A stretch of DNA of 64,000 nt. It comes from G965214625 sp965214625. Its GTDB lineage: Bacteria; Pseudomonadota; Gammaproteobacteria; Arenicellales; Poriferihabitantaceae. This document shows positions 55,584-64,000 of the stretch, piece after piece. Location: positions 2,666,001-2,730,000 of the forward strand of contig OZ243962.1 of assembly GCA_965214625.1 (NCBI GenBank), read 5' to 3'. The notes beneath the pieces were generated by a model, which worked only from the letters and a program-made list of their open reading frames with translations, was not told the DNA's origin and made no database searches. The translations under genes and the position numbers were made by a program. The stretch's first letter is position 1. Every line of letters starts with the position of its first letter.

Positions 55584-55670
55584 TGGTACCGAGGGTCGGA
55601 CTCGAACCGACACTGGGTTTCCCCAACCAGATTTTGAGTCTGGCGCGTCTACCAATTTCGCCACCCCGGC
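55584..55670 (-). tRNA. tRNA-Leu(CAA)
   Basis: 87-base class II tRNA on the minus strand with encoded CCA. Anticodon stem CCAGA/TCTGG, loop CTCAAAA with anticodon CAA, long variable arm (TTGGGGAAACCCA region). The acceptor stem starts with a G1-U72 wobble. Reads UUG, a codon very frequent in the two tuf genes. Confidence 0.95.
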
Positions 55671-55679
55671 ACGAGAGCA

Positions 55680-55708
55680 AAGATAAAGGGTTTTGCGGCT
55701 GGATGCAA
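55680..55708 (-). promoter_or_regulatory. Promoter of tRNA-Leu(CAA)
   Basis: Read on the minus strand: TTGCAT (55708-55703), 17-base spacer, TATCTT (55685-55680), ending about ten bases before the mature 5' end of the tRNA. The short leader is plausible for a single tRNA gene. Confidence 0.5.
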
Positions 55709-56085
55709 CAGATAGAGTGCCCCATTGTGGTTCATCAATAAATCTGGTTTTAACTGGATTTGTCTTTGTTCCTTGGTTAATGGTTTGATCGGACCGATGT
55801 ACAGCGAGAACCTGCTTCGAAGATGTCAATTCCGGTGTTTACGGTTGATATCATCGCATCATCATCGATATGCGAGGGTCATCAAATGGTTACCGTCTCG
55901 GGATTGAGCCTGCACAGTCGAATGTGGATGGCAATGAAACGAGATGAAGGGATGGCACTGCCGTTCAGAGAGATTGACTGCGGTCACGGGCAGTGAGGCT
56001 TCATCTAACTGAGCGTATCAGAAAGGTGGGGTTCAGCATCCGGATATCAGCACGGTCAAGCCGGTCAGGCGAGAGGTTATGGGTT
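55709..56085. other. Non-coding stretch between tRNA-Leu and the GFA-like gene
   Basis: No gene is supported. Short open frames on the plus strand (for example from 55725) show no family features. Nothing else was seen. Confidence 0.4.
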
Positions 56086-56568
56086 TTATGCGAGGGCCTT
56101 TTTGAGTCGTTTGAGGGAGTGTTTGGGCCACAGTTTGCTGGGTTGATAATACGCTTCACTGAACGGTACGCTGTGGGGCAGGTGGACCCAGGGCTGTTTG
56201 GTGGAGGTATAGATGTGGATATCGGGCGGGCAGGCCAGGGGGTTGTCGAGGGTGCCGACCCTGACGAAGCAGATAGCCGGTCCGAGGCCGCCGTAATGGC
56301 TCCACAGGGCGGTGTTGCAGCGACGGCAGCGGGCGATGGTCTGTCCCTTGCCGCTGGGGGTGGGGGTGTGGTTGTTTTCGGTGTGGCCGTGTGTCACGGT
56401 GAGGTGCTGGGTTTCGATGAGGGCATTGAGGGCGAAGGCGGAGCCGGACTGTGTCTGACAACGGGTGCAGTGGCAGCAGTGGACGAACAGGGGGGAGTGG
56501 TTCAATTGGTATTGGGTGTGGCGGCAGGCGCAGTGGCCGGTCAGTCGGATTGGGCTGGTGTGGCTCAT
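56086..56568 (-). CDS. GFA-family (glutathione-dependent formaldehyde-activating enzyme-like) protein
   Basis: 160 residues. The zinc cysteines follow the GFA/CENP-V pattern: CxC at 13 and 15, the CCHCTRC cluster at 31-37, and a CRRC pair near 80-83. GSAFALNALIE and the later VRVGTLDNP are also typical. The fold binds two zinc ions. Activity on S-hydroxymethylglutathione was proposed for the Paracoccus enzyme, but many members have no known substrate. The gene stands alone, divergent from queA, and is strongly GC-rich. Confidence 0.85.
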   Translation of the reverse strand: MSHTSPIRLTGHCACRHTQYQLNHSPLFVHCCHCTRCQTQSGSAFALNALIETQHLTVTHGHTENNHTPTPSGKGQTIARCRRCNTALWSHYGGLGPAICFVRVGTLDNPLACPPDIHIYTSTKQPWVHLPHSVPFSEAYYQPSKLWPKHSLKRLKKALA

Positions 56569-56915
56569 GGTGTCGGTGCGGGATCGGGGCTGTGGGTCAT
56601 GTCAGCAGTTTGACGGTTCACCGGGGTATTGCCTGGCGGTGCTGTGACCGAGTGTAGCCGAGTCCTGGGGCATGGCTCAAGTCGAAGGGTAGAGGGGCAG
56701 CGGCATTCAGCTGGGGAAACAGGCCAGGCCAGGATCAATATCGTTGCCAGCGGGTTTGATATCCGGTTGGCTTTTCAGATGAGCCATGATAATGATATTC
56801 GAACCAGCAGCAGAAATCAGCGGTAGAATACCAACGGTGTGAAATACCCCGGGAAAATCTTTATTTTGAATCATTATCGTCATGAGCGAGAACGGTAGAT
56901 GTCAGGGCGACAAAT
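56569..56915. other. Divergent GFA-like/queA intergenic region
   Basis: 347 bases, no gene. A weak queA promoter candidate is TTGGCT with TAATGA 17 bases downstream (near 56768-56796). The left part is G-rich, the right part A/T-rich. Confidence 0.35.
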
Positions 56916-57935
56916 ATGGATTTGAATCAATTCGATTATGTCTTGCCTGAGCAACTCATTGCCCAGTATCCGCTGCCTGAGAGAACGGAGAGCCGTCTTT
57001 TGGCTGTGCCGCGTTCACCGGGACTGATTACTGAATATCGTTTCAAGGCAATTAAGAAACTGCTCTCACCCGGGGACTTGCTGGTGGTCAATGATACGCG
57101 TGTTTTACCCTCAAGAATCATTGCCCGAAAACCCAGCGGCGGGAAAATTGAAATCATGCTGGAAAGAATTATCAGCGGATGTAATGCACTGGTTTTATTG
57201 AGAGCAAACAAATCGGTCAAGCCAGGGCAACTGATCCTGATCGGTGATGTTTCCGCCAGAGTTATTGCTCATCGACAGCCTTTTTATGAGATAGCGGTAG
57301 AGAATGATATTGCCATGATGTTTCTGCGATATGGCATGGTTCCATTGCCACCTTACATTCGTCGCCCGGTGAGCAAAGAGGATGATCGGCGATATCAGAC
57401 CGTGTATGCTTCGAACCCGGGTGCTGTTGCAGCACCAACAGCGGGTTTGCACTTTGATCAGACATTGATTGATCAACTCGCCGAACGGGGAATCAATTGG
57501 TGTTCAATCACGCTGCATGTTGGTGCAGGCACATTCCAACCGGTTCGTTGTCAAACGATACACGAGCATAAAATGCACGAGGAGTATTTCAGAATTGACC
57601 AGTCTGTCTGTGATGCGATCAATGAGACCAAAGACAGGAACAATAACGTGGTGGCGGTCGGAACGACGGTTGTCAGGGCACTGGAAAGTGCCGCGTTGAA
57701 GGGACATATCGAGCCGTCTGACAAGTCGACTGAATTGTTCATTACACCGGGTTTCCAATTTCGAGTGGTGGATCAGTTGATTACGAATTTCCATTTGCCC
57801 AAATCGACGTTGCTGATGATGGTTTGTGCTTTTGCCGGTTATCGAAGAGTGATGGATGCCTACCGGATTGCGATCGAAAAAAAGTTTCGGTTTTTTAGTT
57901 ATGGCGATGCGATGCATCTGGAGAAATGTCAATGA
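56916..57935 (+). CDS. queA: tRNA preQ1(34) S-adenosylmethionine ribosyltransferase-isomerase
   Basis: 339 residues. N-terminal FDYVLPEQLIAQYPLPERTESRLL, LLVVNDTRVLPSR, AAPTAGLHFD and the C-terminal FHLPKSTLLMMVCAFAG are characteristic. It transfers and isomerises the ribosyl part of SAM onto preQ1 in tRNA to make epoxyqueuosine. It overlaps tgt by four bases, so the two queuosine steps are translationally coupled. Confidence 0.97.
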   Translation: MDLNQFDYVLPEQLIAQYPLPERTESRLLAVPRSPGLITEYRFKAIKKLLSPGDLLVVNDTRVLPSRIIARKPSGGKIEIMLERIISGCNALVLLRANKSVKPGQLILIGDVSARVIAHRQPFYEIAVENDIAMMFLRYGMVPLPPYIRRPVSKEDDRRYQTVYASNPGAVAAPTAGLHFDQTLIDQLAERGINWCSITLHVGAGTFQPVRCQTIHEHKMHEEYFRIDQSVCDAINETKDRNNNVVAVGTTVVRALESAALKGHIEPSDKSTELFITPGFQFRVVDQLITNFHLPKSTLLMMVCAFAGYRRVMDAYRIAIEKKFRFFSYGDAMHLEKCQ

Positions 57936-59020
57936 AATTTACCGTACAGGCGACGGAGAAAAAGGCCAGGCGAGGGGTGATTGAGTTGCCAAGGGGACGG
58001 GTTGACACCCCTGCATTCATGCCGGTCGGCACCAGCGGTACAGTGAAGGCTTTATCTCCAGAGGAGGTGCAGGCAACAGGGGCCCAGATCATATTGGGCA
58101 ATACGTTTCACCTGATGTTGCAACCGGGTCTGGAAGTGATTGCAGCTCACGGAACATTGCATGATTTTATGCATTGGAATCATCCGATTCTGACGGATTC
58201 AGGGGGATTCCAGGTGTGGAGTCTGGCGAAGCTAAGAAAGGTTGAGGAAGCAGGGGTTACCTTTCGCTCCCCGATCGATGGCAGTACCGTGTTTTTGGGT
58301 CCGGAAGAGTCGATGAAAATCCAATCGGTTTTGGGTTCTGATATTGTCATGGCGTTTGATGAATGTACTGACTATCCCACGAGTTACCGGGAGGCAGAAG
58401 ATTCAATGGTGTTGTCAGGGAGATGGGCAAGGCGTTGCAAGGAAAGCTATGCCGGTTGCGGTGTTCTGTTTGGCATTATCCAAGGTGGCATGTACGAAGA
58501 TCTGCGATTGCAATCCCTCGGAATCTTGCAAGATATCGGATTCGATGGGTATGCGATTGGGGGGCTTTCAGTCGGCGAGCCAAAAGCCGACATGCGACGT
58601 GTTTTGACCTGCCTGGCCCACAGGATGCCTTGTGACAAGCCGCGGTATTTGATGGGTGTAGGGACGCCACAGGATTTGCTGGACGGGGTGACTGCGGGCA
58701 TTGATATGTTTGATTGTGTTCTGCCGACTCGCAATGCACGCAATGGTTGGCTGTATACCGATGAAGGGGTCGTGAAGATTCGAAATGCTGCTTGCAAGTT
58801 GGACACCCGACCCGTTGACGACCGATGTGAGTGCTATACCTGTCGGCACTATTCGCGCTCTTATCTGCGGCATCTGTATCACAAGAACGAAATTTTGGGA
58901 GCAAGATTGTGTACGTTACACAATGTGCATTACTACCAGCATCTCATGAGACAGGTTCGCCAGGCGATAGAGCATCAGGAGTTTGATCAGTTTTCAAAAT
59001 CATTTTGTTCACGGGGATAG
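57932..59020 (+). CDS. tgt: tRNA-guanine transglycosylase
   Basis: 362 residues from the ATG at 57932, placed 8 bases after GGAG and overlapping the queA stop; an ATG at 57926 is too close to that site. Catalytic Asp89 (LTDSGGFQ), nucleophile Asp261 (GIDMFDCVLPTRNARNG) and zinc ligands Cys299, Cys301, Cys304, His330 are all present. It swaps guanine 34 for preQ1. yajC-secD-secF, the usual downstream genes, do not follow. Confidence 0.98.
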   Translation: MKFTVQATEKKARRGVIELPRGRVDTPAFMPVGTSGTVKALSPEEVQATGAQIILGNTFHLMLQPGLEVIAAHGTLHDFMHWNHPILTDSGGFQVWSLAKLRKVEEAGVTFRSPIDGSTVFLGPEESMKIQSVLGSDIVMAFDECTDYPTSYREAEDSMVLSGRWARRCKESYAGCGVLFGIIQGGMYEDLRLQSLGILQDIGFDGYAIGGLSVGEPKADMRRVLTCLAHRMPCDKPRYLMGVGTPQDLLDGVTAGIDMFDCVLPTRNARNGWLYTDEGVVKIRNAACKLDTRPVDDRCECYTCRHYSRSYLRHLYHKNEILGARLCTLHNVHYYQHLMRQVRQAIEHQEFDQFSKSFCSRG

Positions 59021-59104
59021 CGGGATGCCTCCGACGTCAGCATTGCCTGAGGAACGATCAGCGTTTCGGTGTGGTTTGCCGTCTTTCCCGACGTTGAGGT
59101 GTCG

Positions 59105-59896
59105 CTATGCTTGCTTGACTGACGCTGGAACGACACAGACCGGCACAGGCTCCATCTTGTGCCTGTTTGCGTGATGCAGACGTTGGTATATCCGCAGTAC
59201 TTCAGATTGCCGGGGGGAGAGCGCACTGCTTTGCCCGCGGTCGATATAATCCATGGCCCATTCAAGTTCCGGATAGGTTGCACCGAGCTGATCTTCATCG
59301 GTCCTGTCATCGCCCCACAGCCCATCGGTCGGTTTTGCAACCATGATGTCACGGATCACTTCAAGTTCGCCGCCCAACTGGTAGACTTCTGATTTAACCA
59401 AATCTGCTATTGGACTGAGGTCGACCCCCCCATCACCGTATTTGGTGTAAAAACCGACCCCAAAATCCTCAATCTTGTTGCCGGTCCCAACGACCAGGTA
59501 GCCATACAATGCGGCAAAGTAGTAAAGCGTGAGCATGCGCAGTCTGGAACGACTGTTGGCCAGGGTCAAAAAACGATCACTGTCGTTCTCGACACTTGGC
59601 AAGGTGTCGACGAATTGATCAAACACCGCTGTCAAGTCAGTGCGGATAGCGTGGACGTTATCGAATTTTTTTTCCAGTTCGCTGATATGCTTTGTTGCGC
59701 GGGCATCCTGTGAGGCGGATTGATGAATCGGCATCTCCAGACAAAGGGTCGACATCCCGGTCCTGGCCGCCAATATTGAAGTGACTGCAGAGTCAATGCC
59801 ACCGGATACCCCGACAACCCATCCCTTGGCGTTGGCTGTTTGTGCATAGTCGACTAACCAGCTTACAATGTGGTCAATGACAGTTTGTGAGTTCAT
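59105..59896 (-). CDS. nadE: NH3-dependent NAD+ synthetase
   Basis: 263 residues. The ATP-pyrophosphatase loop SGGIDSA (31-37) and GTGNKIEDFGVGFYTKYGDGG (quoted: VGTGNKIEDFGVGF, TKYGDGGVDLSPIADLVK) match NadE. There is no nitrilase domain, so it should use ammonia. It amidates nicotinic acid adenine dinucleotide. It converges with tgt and diverges from acyP, standing alone. Confidence 0.95.
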   Translation of the reverse strand: MNSQTVIDHIVSWLVDYAQTANAKGWVVGVSGGIDSAVTSILAARTGMSTLCLEMPIHQSASQDARATKHISELEKKFDNVHAIRTDLTAVFDQFVDTLPSVENDSDRFLTLANSRSRLRMLTLYYFAALYGYLVVGTGNKIEDFGVGFYTKYGDGGVDLSPIADLVKSEVYQLGGELEVIRDIMVAKPTDGLWGDDRTDEDQLGATYPELEWAMDYIDRGQSSALSPRQSEVLRIYQRLHHANRHKMEPVPVCVVPASVKQA

Positions 59897-60019
59897 ATGT
59901 TCAAATTCGGTGAAGTGACCTGCCTATTTTACCGGCTTGGCAGGCAGAGAACAGCTTGAATTGGAAAAGGTTGATCAATTGAGTACGATGCTCATCACCA
60001 ACAAACAGAAAAGGGTGCG

Positions 60020-60301
60020 ATGACGTTCGAGAATAAAACGTTCCATTTTCGGGTGAAAGGGATGGTGCAGGGCGTGGGTTTCCGATATGCAACCCGTGAA
60101 AAAGCAAGAGCGCTTGGTGTGGTCGGTTCGGTCAGAAACCTGGCTGACGGGGATGTGTCGGGCCTTGTTCAGGGTAACACGGAGAGTGTGCAGGCATTTT
60201 TACAATGGTTGCGTATCGGGCCGCGACAGGCGCATGTGACTGATGTCACGTTCCAAGAAACCGAATTTCAGCCGTTGACTCACTTTGTGATTACCGCTTG
60301 A
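60020..60301 (+). CDS. acyP: Acylphosphatase
   Basis: 93 residues, standard length. VKGMVQGVGFRYATREKA supplies the phosphate loop and Arg22; GSVRNLADGDV supplies Asn40, the two catalytic residues of the family. It hydrolyses acyl phosphates such as acetyl phosphate or 1,3-bisphosphoglycerate in vitro. Monocistronic, with a weak ribosome site. Confidence 0.95.
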   Translation: MTFENKTFHFRVKGMVQGVGFRYATREKARALGVVGSVRNLADGDVSGLVQGNTESVQAFLQWLRIGPRQAHVTDVTFQETEFQPLTHFVITA

Positions 60302-60790
60302 CAGGTACCGGTAACCCGCAACCTTTGTAGCAGCGCGCCTGTGAGTACCTGTTGATGACGGTGATAGCGGACGGTATATCTCCCTGAAAGCGGTCATCAA
60401 GACAGTCCTCGAGAGACAAGGCCCATCGTATTATCCTTCGTGTGCTGACGCAAAGGATCAAGAGCAATACGCCAGTGGGTACCCGCTCGTTCATCTTTCA
60501 CATGATGACTGATTTTGATCCATGCCATCGTGGGCTGATCGTCGAAAATACCGGAGCGGCCTTGTTGCTGCCAATGGGACGAATTACCGGGTCCGTTGCA
60601 CATGTCGGGTGACGAAATAAACCGCCTCGCCGAACATGACTCCCGCATGCGGACAACGATCCGTTCGTCAGCAATGTTGGCATTTGGGTGCCAACGAATT
60701 TAATGTCAGCGTTTTTAATTCCCTTTGTATAGATTCTCGCTTATATTAGCCGGTCTCTTGTTGAATACAACCAGTAACCGGAGAGTGCGT
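60302..60790. other. Intergenic region before the amidinotransferase gene
   Basis: 489 bases with no supported gene. Minus-strand frames (for example 60397-60648) show no recognised motif, although they are moderately long. An A/T-rich stretch with TATATT (about 60742-60747) just before the next gene may be its promoter. Confidence 0.4.
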
Positions 60791-61921
60791 ATGTCAGCAA
60801 CTATTGTGAGTTCATGGAACGAATTCGATCCATTGAAACATGTCATTGTAGGCAGGGCGGATCATACCTGTATTCCGCCTGATGAACCGGCAACCCAGGC
60901 AAAAATTCCGGAAGATAGTGATATGAGAGGGATGTGGGGACCTCGTCCATTGGCGACCGTGGAAAAAGCAAACAGTCAGTTGGATACGCTGGTAGGTGTT
61001 CTGGAGAATCGCGGCATTCAGGTTGACCGACCCAGCCCGATACAGTGGAATCAGGTTGTCCACACGCCCGATTTTTCGACCGGATCACAATTTGGCTGTA
61101 TGCCACCGCGTGATGTGATCTTGACCGTGGGTAAGGAAATGCTGAGTGCAGCGATGTCTTTCCGCTGTCGTTATTTCGAATATCTGGCCTATCATGACTT
61201 GATGCAACGCTATTTTGATGAAGACCCTGCCTTCAGGTGGGAGCAGGCTCCGCGTCCACGGCTCAGTGACCGGTCCTATAAGGCAGGGTATTTCGATGAA
61301 ATTACCATACAGGATCGGTTGGAGCGTGCCGCTGCATTGGATTTTGTCACAACAGAGCATGAGCCCCTATTCGATGCGGCAGATGTCTGCCGATTGGGCA
61401 GGGACTTGTTTTGCCAGCATGGATTGACCACCAACCGCCGGGCGATGGAGTGGTTACAGCGTCATTTTCCGGATCATCGTGTTCATGCAATCAATTTTCC
61501 CGGTGACCCTTATCCGATTCATATTGATGCGACATTTGTCCCATTAAAGCCGGGACTGATCATTAACAATCCGAACCGACGATTGCCACAAGATCAAAGA
61601 AAAATTTTCGAGGCGAATGACTGGGAGATTATCGATGCCGCCCCGCCCGCACATGCTCAGCCGCCGGCACTGTGTTACTCCAGTGTCTGGTTGTCAATGA
61701 ATTGTCTGGTTCTGGATCATCAAACGGTGATTGTTGAGGCGAGTGAAGTCCATCAGATGGAGCAAATGGATCAGCTGGGGATGGAGGTCATTCCGGTCGA
61801 GTTCAGGGATGCCTACCCTTTTGGTGGTGGACTGCACTGCGCGACAGCGGATGTTTACCGGGAGGGATCTTGTGAGGATTACTTTCCGAACCAGGTTCGC
61901 GGAACGCAAATTCGCAGTTAG
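60791..61921 (+). CDS. Glycine amidinotransferase (AGAT)-like enzyme
   Basis: 376 residues from the ATG at 60791, with GGAGAG about 6-11 bases upstream; an earlier in-frame ATG at 60725 precedes the ribosome site. Catalytic Cys350 in FGGGLHCATADV, His244 in IHIDATF and the EPLFDAADV segment (Asp195, Asp198) correspond to Cys407, His303 and Asp254 of human AGAT. The WLSMNCLVLD stretch is also shared. Such enzymes move the amidino group of arginine to glycine or another amine, releasing ornithine. The true acceptor is unknown. An ornithine cyclodeaminase-family gene lies next on the same strand. Confidence 0.88.
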   Translation: MSATIVSSWNEFDPLKHVIVGRADHTCIPPDEPATQAKIPEDSDMRGMWGPRPLATVEKANSQLDTLVGVLENRGIQVDRPSPIQWNQVVHTPDFSTGSQFGCMPPRDVILTVGKEMLSAAMSFRCRYFEYLAYHDLMQRYFDEDPAFRWEQAPRPRLSDRSYKAGYFDEITIQDRLERAAALDFVTTEHEPLFDAADVCRLGRDLFCQHGLTTNRRAMEWLQRHFPDHRVHAINFPGDPYPIHIDATFVPLKPGLIINNPNRRLPQDQRKIFEANDWEIIDAAPPAHAQPPALCYSSVWLSMNCLVLDHQTVIVEASEVHQMEQMDQLGMEVIPVEFRDAYPFGGGLHCATADVYREGSCEDYFPNQVRGTQIRS

Positions 61922-62201
61922 TTCCGATGGGTACGGGTGGACATCTTGCGGGACTTGGAGGCATCGCATCGTCCCTTTGCAGTGATGTGCATGCCAATTA
62001 TCGATCGTGCCTGGCGGATGATTGGGATAACCGGGTTGTTATCCCGGAACCGGTTCGCCGGTAGTGGGATGGATTTTCGAGATGGATTGAGACCGTCGAT
62101 GGGAAAAGACGGACTCGGCGTAATGCATTTCCCTGACGTCGGGTCAGTTTGTTTTTGTTCAACACAAGTCGAATAAGGTGTAAGGCAGGAGGGTCAGAAA
62201 A
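61922..62201. other. Gap between amidinotransferase and cyclodeaminase genes
   Basis: 280 bases, no gene supported; overlapping short frames have no family features. Ends with the strong ribosome site AGGAGGG (62187-62193). Confidence 0.4.
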
Positions 62202-63152
62202 TTGTTGATTCTTGGAAAAAATGACCTGGACAAGCTGGCGTTGTCCACCGAACAGGTCGTGGATGCGCTAGAGACCCTGATCAGGGGAAAAAGACAGGGC
62301 ACTGTGTGGGCTGCGCCGAAATCGGCCATGACGCCTCCCGGTGGCCAGTTATTTATGGCCACATTGTCAGTGAGCCGTCAACCGGCATTAATGGCGGTCA
62401 AGTCGTTGGTTCTCAATCCCCGCAATCCTGACAAGGGGTTGGCGGCCATCAACTCTTCCATCACCTTGTTGGACAGCGAGACAGGTATCCCTAAAGCATT
62501 GATTGATGGCGGTTGGGTCACTGCGGTACGCACCGCATGTGCCAGCGTGGTTGCGGCGAAAAGAATGGCCCGTTCTGAATCAACAGTGGTTGCCTTTATT
62601 GGCTGTGGTGTGCAGGCGCAGAGTCATTTGACGGCGTATGAGGCGATTTTCCCCCTTTCTGAAATCCGGGCGTTTGGCCGGGGCGTGACCAATCGCACCG
62701 CTTTGTGCCAAGTGGCCCAAAACAGGGGTTTGCAGGCGATTGACTGTGCGTCGGCCGAGCAGGCGGTCCGGGATGCGGATTTGGTGGTTTCATCGATTCC
62801 CCTGACCGCCAATGTGCCCCCGTTTATTGATGTGAACTGGTTGAAACCGGGTGTTTTTGTTTCTTCTACCGATATGGGGCTCCCGTTTATGCCGGACACG
62901 CTGCCCGCGTTTGATCGAATCATCATTGATGATGTTGAGCAGGAAAGCAGCATGCCCAATCCAATGGTTCCGTCAGCGCTGGTACACGGAGAGCTCTCTC
63001 ACTTGGTGATGGATGAAGTGGTCGGTCGCAAGGCGAAAGACGAGAAAACCGCGTTTATTTTTCGTGCTGTCGTTTTAGGGGACCTGGCTTTGTCTTCATT
63101 GGCTTACACGGTGGCTGAAGAACGAGGGATTGGCACCAAGATTACGCTATAG
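62202..63152 (+). CDS. Ornithine cyclodeaminase/mu-crystallin family protein
   Basis: 316 residues from a TTG start fixed by AGGAGGG eight bases upstream. The family lysine is at 67 (MAVKSLVLNP), the substrate-binding arginine at 110 (TAVRTA), the Rossmann loop at 133-138 (IGCGVQAQ) and the catalytic-type aspartate at 224 (SSTDMG), in line with Lys69, Arg112 and Asp228 of the Pseudomonas enzyme. The family also includes alanine dehydrogenases and ketimine or pyrroline-2-carboxylate reductases, so the substrate is open. The neighbouring amidinotransferase makes ornithine or proline chemistry the leading guess. Confidence 0.88.
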   Translation: MLILGKNDLDKLALSTEQVVDALETLIRGKRQGTVWAAPKSAMTPPGGQLFMATLSVSRQPALMAVKSLVLNPRNPDKGLAAINSSITLLDSETGIPKALIDGGWVTAVRTACASVVAAKRMARSESTVVAFIGCGVQAQSHLTAYEAIFPLSEIRAFGRGVTNRTALCQVAQNRGLQAIDCASAEQAVRDADLVVSSIPLTANVPPFIDVNWLKPGVFVSSTDMGLPFMPDTLPAFDRIIIDDVEQESSMPNPMVPSALVHGELSHLVMDEVVGRKAKDEKTAFIFRAVVLGDLALSSLAYTVAEERGIGTKITL

Positions 63153-63524
63153 GCACTTGATCCGATATAAAATCCCCCATTTCCGGCACTGTTTCTTTGG
63201 TTTGGGGATGCTCAGGCTGACCGAGCGGTGTCGGATTTTTACCCGGACGGTTGTGTTGGTACGGCTTGGAAGAAATGGGTCTTTTTGTATTTTCGGTTCG
63301 CTTGCAAAAAGACATCGGGAACCGATTCAACCTGAACATGCGTTTCAGGTCATCAATGAAGCGGTGAGGGGTACGGGTGGTGTGGGGATCGAACGGTTCG
63401 CCGTGCCAAATAGGCGGTATTATTTTCCGCAGCATTCAAAGGGAGCGAGCGCAAGTCCGCCTGACTGACTTTTTTGTCTATAATCATTGATCATGTCGGC
63501 AGCAAACATTTTGCACAATTGAAG
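63153..63524. other. Intergenic region before the dehalogenase-like gene
   Basis: 372 bases without a supported gene. The plus frame ending at 63468 has no recognised motif. Nothing further seen. Confidence 0.4.
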
Positions 63525-64000
63525 ATGACCAAATCACTGAATTCATACAATACGTTGACATTTGACTGTTACGGTACGCTCATTGATTGGGAGAGTGGTA
63601 TCTGGGATGCGCTGCAGCCTGTCCTGATGGACAATGAGTGCGAGGTCATGACGAGAAACAGGGCACTTGCTGCGTTTGGCCGTGTGGAATCCAGACAACA
63701 GTCAGAGACACCGGATCTGATCTATACGGAAGTGTTAAGCCGAGTACACCGGGATATTTGTCGCGAATATGATTTGAAGACCAGTGAACAACTGGATCAC
63801 CAATTCGGACAGTCCGTTTTCACATGGCCCGCATTTCCCGATAGTGCCGATGCATTACGAAGGTTGAAAACGCACTATAAGCTGGTGATATTATCGAATG
63901 TCAACCGGGCCGGTTTTGCCGCATCCAATCGCAGACTAGGGGTGTCGTTCGATGCGATCTATACAGCAGAAGATGTTGGCTCCTACAAACCGGATGTGCA
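63525..64000 (+). CDS. Haloacid dehalogenase type II-like hydrolase (3' end outside window)
   Basis: About 158 codons, open to the window edge. The HAD motif I is TFDCYGTLIDWESG with nucleophile Asp14. Motif II is VILSNVNRAGF, and motif III lysine appears in DVGSYKPDV near the edge. The YGTLIDWE form resembles L-2-haloacid dehalogenase type II proteins, many of which act on other substrates. The start is the first ATG of the frame. Its distance of 372 bases from the cyclodeaminase gene leaves co-transcription open. Confidence 0.88.
   Translation, partial: MTKSLNSYNTLTFDCYGTLIDWESGIWDALQPVLMDNECEVMTRNRALAAFGRVESRQQSETPDLIYTEVLSRVHRDICREYDLKTSEQLDHQFGQSVFTWPAFPDSADALRRLKTHYKLVILSNVNRAGFAASNRRLGVSFDAIYTAEDVGSYKPDV

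Noticed and set aside
55566..55829. 87-codon minus-strand frame near 55.7 kb
   Set aside because: It reads through the tRNA-Leu gene (the KLVDAPDSKSGWGNPVSVRVRPS type of false protein).
60397..60648. 83-codon minus-strand frame upstream of the amidinotransferase gene
   Set aside because: No motif, no good start context and no coding-like codon pattern could be supported.
63130..63468. 112-codon plus-strand frame between the cyclodeaminase and HAD genes
   Set aside because: It begins inside the cyclodeaminase gene, is not similar to a family I know and has no ribosome site.

Overview
The window comes from the chromosome of a gammaproteobacterium. The evidence is the block bamA-skp-lpxD-fabZ-lpxA-lpxB-rnhB-dnaE, the cluster tRNA-Thr/Tyr/Gly/Thr-tufB-tRNA-Trp-secE-nusG-rplKAJL-rpoBC, and queA-tgt, rlmE-ftsH and glmM, all in arrangements known from Gammaproteobacteria. 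I cannot name the genus. Most of the window is conserved housekeeping DNA. Accessory material is confined to the last ~11 kb and to a few intergenic stretches.

Layout. 1-9435 (+): outer membrane assembly (BamA C-terminus, Skp), lipid A synthesis (LpxD, LpxA, LpxB) with FabZ, then RNase HII and the replicative polymerase DnaE, mostly overlapping or closely packed. 9511-12598 (-): ilvD and ispG. 12981-15299 (+): birA, coaX and a SPOR-like protein. 15775-18186 (+): a promoter, four tRNA genes, tufB and tRNA-Trp. The first tRNA gene, tRNA-Thr(UGU), is split by a ~272-nt group I intron. 18240-30044 (+): secE, nusG, rplK, rplA, rplJ, rplL, rpoB, rpoC. 30312-48816 (+): a contiguous str-S10-spc-alpha supercluster from rpsL to rplQ, including tufA, a near-perfect copy of tufB. 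49124-53152 (+): rlmE, ftsH, glmM. 53178-54153 (-): bactofilin and a BCP peroxiredoxin.

From 54154 the density drops. There is a gene-poor stretch, a glutathione S-transferase pseudogene with two frameshifts and a stop, tRNA-Leu(CAA) on the minus strand, a GFA-like Cys-rich protein (-), queA-tgt (+), nadE (-) and acylphosphatase (+). The last group is a glycine amidinotransferase-like enzyme, an ornithine cyclodeaminase-family enzyme and the start of a type II haloacid dehalogenase-like protein (+). The first two could be linked through ornithine.

Most notable: (1) the group I intron inserted just 3' of the anticodon of tRNA-Thr(UGU); (2) the 1.2-kb tuf repeats, identical wherever compared, whose codon use (23 of 27 Thr codons are ACG) differs from the neighbours; (3) the amidinotransferase/ornithine cyclodeaminase pair; (4) several strongly structured non-coding stretches between the translation and transcription operons.
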